In this document: positions 61,184 to 64,000 of the stretch, one piece after another
Position numbering within the stretch: position 1 is the stretch's first letter
Layout: each line of letters opens with the position of its first letter
Source of the DNA: G965233625 sp965233625
GTDB lineage: Bacteria; Planctomycetota; Planctomycetia; Pirellulales; Pirellulaceae
Direction of reading: 5' to 3'
Assembly (NCBI GenBank): GCA_965233625.1
Contig: OZ247499.1
Span: 5,270,001 to 5,334,000 of the forward strand
DNA length: 64,000 nucleotides
Program-made: the position numbers and the translations under genes
Notes under the pieces: generated by a model
What the model saw: only the letters and a program-made list of their open reading frames with translations
Databases searched by the model: none
What the model was told of the DNA's origin: nothing

Positions 61184-62598
61184 TACGGTTTGTCGCGTTC
61201 TTTGCTGAAGACATCGCCAGTCGGCTTTTGGGGCAGGGTCGCCTTCCAGGCTTCGATTCTGGTTAGCAGTTCCCTGGCGGTTTCTGGATGCTTTGCCTGC
61301 AACGGTGTCTTCTCCAGTGGGTCGGCTGCGATGTCGTACAGTTCAAAATGAGAACCATCCTGATTGGTCATCAGCTTCCATTTATCATGCACGACGGCGT
61401 ACGAAACCCAGTGAAACGGACGCGATTTCTGAATAGGCCAGCGTGACTGCATCTTCCAGAACAGCGGTTTCTGCCGGAGCGGGGCCGGTTTGCCAAGCAG
61501 CGTCTGTAACTGGCTGACGCCATCAGGACGGTAGCCGTCTGGAAGCGGGGCGCCCGCGATCTCGCAGAAGGTGGGCAGTAGATCCACGGCGGATATCAGC
61601 GAAACTTTGTCCTGCTTTCCGGCCGCGATCTTACCGGGCCAGCGGGCAATAAACGGCACGTTGATACCGCCTTCAAACAACGCCGACTTATAGCCCTTCC
61701 GGCCGGCGGTAACGCCCCGCGCCGCGGCGATGCCATAACCGGCGCCGGTGGCTGTGTCGTGCATCAGTTTCAGCTCCACATCACCAACAGCGCGGGCCGG
61801 GCCGTTGTCAGAACTGAAGATGACCAGTGTATTGCTACTGAGTTTTAAGCGATCCAGTGCGTTCAGCACTTCTCCGATCCGGTCATCGGCATGCGAGAGC
61901 ACCGATGCATAAATGTTGTCGCGCTCCGGAAGGTCACGGAACCGCCAGCGGTATTTGGGCACGGTGTGAAACGGCGTGTGCGGTTCGTGCATCCAAAGAT
62001 TGATGAAGAACGGTTTGCCCTGGCGATGACTCTTTTCGATGAACGCAACAGCATTGCGGGCGTCTTCGTGCACGGGCATCTGCTCCCCCGCACAGTTGAA
62101 GGCGCCATACGTGTCGTAGCCATAAGCGGACGGCAACGGCGAGTCAGGGATCATGTTGTTGGCCAGATGCCATTTGCCAAAGTGCGCGGTGGCGTACCCT
62201 GCCTTCTGCAACAGCCGTGGCAACAGCGGGGCGCCGGGACTCAGCCAGTCCGGCATATTGCGACGGGCATTGCTAGGCACCCAGGCAAAGTGGCCGTCGA
62301 TGTTGTATCGCGCGGGGAAATGCCCGGTCATCACCGCCGCGCGGCTGGGCGAACACACGCCGCTGGCGACGGTAAACCGGTGAAAGTCCACGCCTTCCCT
62401 CGCCAGCCGGTCGATATTGGGCGTCTTCACGTAAGGATGGTTGTGGCAGCCTAAGTCGCCCCACCCCCAGTCATCCGCAAAGATAAAGACAATATTCGGC
62501 CTGCCGGCGTGAACCGTTTTCGTCGAGAACAGTACGACACTTAGCAGCAGAACCGCCACGCTTAACACGCGGTGAAAGGCAATTTTCATATACAACAT
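61183..62598 (-). CDS. secreted sulfatase (formylglycine type)
   Basis: 471 aa. Signal peptide 'RVLSVAVLLLSVVLFSTKTV' then HAGRP. First metal-site strand 'NIVFIFADDWGWGDLGCHNH' (D42, D43). Formylglycine signature C82 in 'SGVCSPSRAAVMTGHFPARY' (CxPxR). A later active-site part is 'LVIFSSDNGPARAVGDVELK', and 'GKWHLANNMIPDSPLPSAYG' supplies Lys and His. Maturation needs formylglycine-generating enzyme encoded elsewhere. Stop and start overlap with the SASA esterase (TAATG). Substrate class unknown; N-acetylglucosamine/galactosamine or fucose sulfate are possibilities. Confidence 0.95.
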   Translation of the reverse strand: MLYMKIAFHRVLSVAVLLLSVVLFSTKTVHAGRPNIVFIFADDWGWGDLGCHNHPYVKTPNIDRLAREGVDFHRFTVASGVCSPSRAAVMTGHFPARYNIDGHFAWVPSNARRNMPDWLSPGAPLLPRLLQKAGYATAHFGKWHLANNMIPDSPLPSAYGYDTYGAFNCAGEQMPVHEDARNAVAFIEKSHRQGKPFFINLWMHEPHTPFHTVPKYRWRFRDLPERDNIYASVLSHADDRIGEVLNALDRLKLSSNTLVIFSSDNGPARAVGDVELKLMHDTATGAGYGIAAARGVTAGRKGYKSALFEGGINVPFIARWPGKIAAGKQDKVSLISAVDLLPTFCEIAGAPLPDGYRPDGVSQLQTLLGKPAPLRQKPLFWKMQSRWPIQKSRPFHWVSYAVVHDKWKLMTNQDGSHFELYDIAADPLEKTPLQAKHPETARELLTRIEAWKATLPQKPTGDVFSKERDKP

Positions 62599-62640
62599 TT
62601 TAGAAACCTGACCAAAGTGACTATCGAAGCAAGTGGCGGC

Positions 62641-64000
62641 CTACTGCAACACAGGAGGCGGCCCTGCGGATTTGCCGGTGCTCTTATCGATAGGGAACTT
62701 CGGCTGCCAGGTTTCGTGCTTTTGCGTAAGCCAGGTGCGGATTTTCTGCGAGAGCGTGGCGGCGATCGCCGGTTGCGATTTGACCAGGTTCTTCTTTTCG
62801 CTAATGTCGTCCGTCAGGCAGTACAACTCCCAGGCATCCGCTTCGTAGTAGTAGTAAATCTTGTAGCGTTTACCATCCAGATCATCCACGGCAGCGACTG
62901 AGGGCTGCGCGCGACGGTCCATGTAGCCGGGGAACAGATAATATATGGGCGAACGGGGCTGCGCCTTTTCTGGATCAAAGAGCGCACCGGCAAAGCTTTC
63001 GCCATCCAGCGGATGCTTATCCGCGGGCGGTGTCCAACGGGCCCCTGCCAGTTGCAGGCAGGTGGGGTAATAGTCCAGGCAATGCACCTTGCGGTGGCTG
63101 ACCGTACCGGGCGGGATCTTACCGGGCCAGCGGGCAACCAGCGGTACACGGATGCCGCCTTCGGTGAGCATGCCTTTCACGCCTTTCAGCGGCAGGTTGT
63201 CTGCATGCGTTCCGCCGTTGTCGGAAGTGAACAGCACCAGCGTGTTGCCGGCGATACTATCGCTGTCGTCGCCGTCCTGATCGGGATCGTCCAGCAGATC
63301 AAGCAGCCGCTTCAGATTCAAATCCACCCCGGCAATAAAGCCCAGGTACTCTGCATTGCGGCCGCCAGCCGCGGTGAAACGCTGCTTCAGATCGGGGCGT
63401 GCTTTAACGGGTCCGTGCACGGCGTACGTATGAAACTGCAAGTAGAACGGCTTCTTGCCCGCATGCAGTTTGCCAATGGTTTCTTCCAGGGCGTCGCCCA
63501 CCGCATCGCTGATGTGCTTGGGCGAACCCGTTAAGCTGGCCGGCAGACCGCGGCGCTGCACGTAGGCGGCAGAGTACGGCTGAGCGAAACGATCGAAGTG
63601 GCCCAGCCCCACGCCCTTAAACTTCCAGCCGTCTCCGGCCTGCGTGGCGAAGCAGGTCGGCTGATGCCCCTGCGCGTGACCGCCGATGTTGATATCAAAG
63701 CCGACGTTCTCTGGCATTGTCTTCTGCCCCTGATGCCCACCGACGTGATACTTGCCAATGTGCGCGGTGGCATAGCCGTTCTTCTTCAGCGCCTCGGCAA
63801 TGGTGATCGCCTTGGCGGACACATCTTCACTTTGCTCAGGGCCTTTGAACTTGGCTTTCGCTTTGCTGATGCCGCCACGGCCGTTGCGGTTGAGGTTGCC
63901 GACGACATACACGTTGTTATGAATCCGCGCCGGGTACTGCCCGCTAAGCATCGCCGCGCGTGTCGGGGCGCAGTTAGGTTGGGCATAGGCGTGGGTGAAG
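62641..64000 (-). CDS. sulfatase, 5' end beyond the window
   Basis: Partial. An internal ATG at 63951 is not the true start: reading continues in frame to the window edge with 'FTHAYAQPNCAPTRAAMLSG', which supplies the formylglycine motif C-A-P-T-R. Further on come 'NGYATAHIGKYHVGGHQGQK' (active-site Lys and His), 'TLVLFTSDNGGTHADNLPLK' and 'RVPLVARWPGKIPPGTVSHR'. The C-terminal ~120 residues form the usual small subdomain ('YKIYYYYEADAWELYCLTDD'). The N-terminal metal ligands and signal peptide lie outside. It is 42 bp upstream of the other sulfatase, the same operon. Confidence 0.93.
   Translation of the reverse strand, partial: FTHAYAQPNCAPTRAAMLSGQYPARIHNNVYVVGNLNRNGRGGISKAKAKFKGPEQSEDVSAKAITIAEALKKNGYATAHIGKYHVGGHQGQKTMPENVGFDINIGGHAQGHQPTCFATQAGDGWKFKGVGLGHFDRFAQPYSAAYVQRRGLPASLTGSPKHISDAVGDALEETIGKLHAGKKPFYLQFHTYAVHGPVKARPDLKQRFTAAGGRNAEYLGFIAGVDLNLKRLLDLLDDPDQDGDDSDSIAGNTLVLFTSDNGGTHADNLPLKGVKGMLTEGGIRVPLVARWPGKIPPGTVSHRKVHCLDYYPTCLQLAGARWTPPADKHPLDGESFAGALFDPEKAQPRSPIYYLFPGYMDRRAQPSVAAVDDLDGKRYKIYYYYEADAWELYCLTDDISEKKNLVKSQPAIAATLSQKIRTWLTQKHETWQPKFPIDKSTGKSAGPPPVLQ

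Noticed and set aside
1..64000. tRNA, rRNA, riboswitch or integrated phage
   Set aside because: No cloverleaf-like segment ending in CCA, rRNA consensus, known riboswitch core, integrase or structural phage gene was seen in any intergenic region; a covariance-model search would settle the RNAs.

Overview
The window is about 64 kb of a GC-rich chromosome, almost certainly from a planctomycete (Planctomycetota, Pirellula/Rhodopirellula-like in style). The evidence is the combination of families: three DUF1501 and DUF1549/DUF1553 'planctomycete cytochrome-like' proteins, two DUF1559 pseudopilin-like proteins with the H-X9-DG motif, two sulfatases next to a sialate O-acetylesterase, TadE/TadG-like proteins, a cytochrome b558-type succinate dehydrogenase and zinc-ribbon membrane proteins. 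Genes are on both strands and mostly in short operons. No rRNA, tRNA, CRISPR array, prophage or intact insertion sequence was recognised.

Layout. 0-10 kb: a large FtsX-type ABC permease, an RND/MMPL exporter, a zinc-ribbon membrane protein, 5-formyltetrahydrofolate cyclo-ligase, a 134-bp repeat element and a membrane-anchored sulfatase-fold enzyme. 10-17.5 kb: an unknown secreted protein, ribosomal protein S4, an ankyrin protein, a DUF421 membrane protein, a secreted repeat protein, an amidase and a SMI1/KNR4 protein. 17.5-23 kb: DUF1501 and a DUF1549/1553-DUF1501 pair. 23-27.3 kb: the sdhCAB operon. 28-31 kb: a compact four-gene module (ModE-type HTH, membrane protein, TiaS-like kinase-domain protein, DUF1559 protein) whose last three genes overlap by ATGA. 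31-34.3 kb: an mlaEFD-type lipid ABC transporter with dispersed repeats in both of its gene junctions. 34.6-36.8 kb: TadE, TadG with VWA domain, TadE. 37-46.6 kb: a LamG-DUF1549/1553 fusion, a CitG-like enzyme, an orphan FixJ-like regulator, several secreted proteins and a DUF1559 protein. 46.8-54.4 kb: an LptF/G permease, an aquaporin, a signal peptidase I homologue whose catalytic serine is alanine, folC, an RRM protein and rarA. 54.4-64 kb: a nucleoside-type MFS transporter with a large insertion, a PQQ-like beta-propeller protein, a PAS-AraC regulator, a sialate esterase and two sulfatases, the last cut by the window end.

Functional picture: envelope biogenesis and transport (Mla, LptF/G, RND, FtsX, Sip), central respiration (SdhCAB), folate metabolism (cyclo-ligase and FolC), and degradation of sulfated or acylated glycans (sulfatases and SASA esterase with a possible local regulator). 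Two dispersed inverted-repeat families (23-bp arms and 25-bp arms) run through the intergenic regions; one insertion coincides with an exact 43-bp duplication of the tadE 3' end. The strongest candidates for undescribed biology are the TiaS-like/ModE-like four-gene module and the serine-less signal peptidase.
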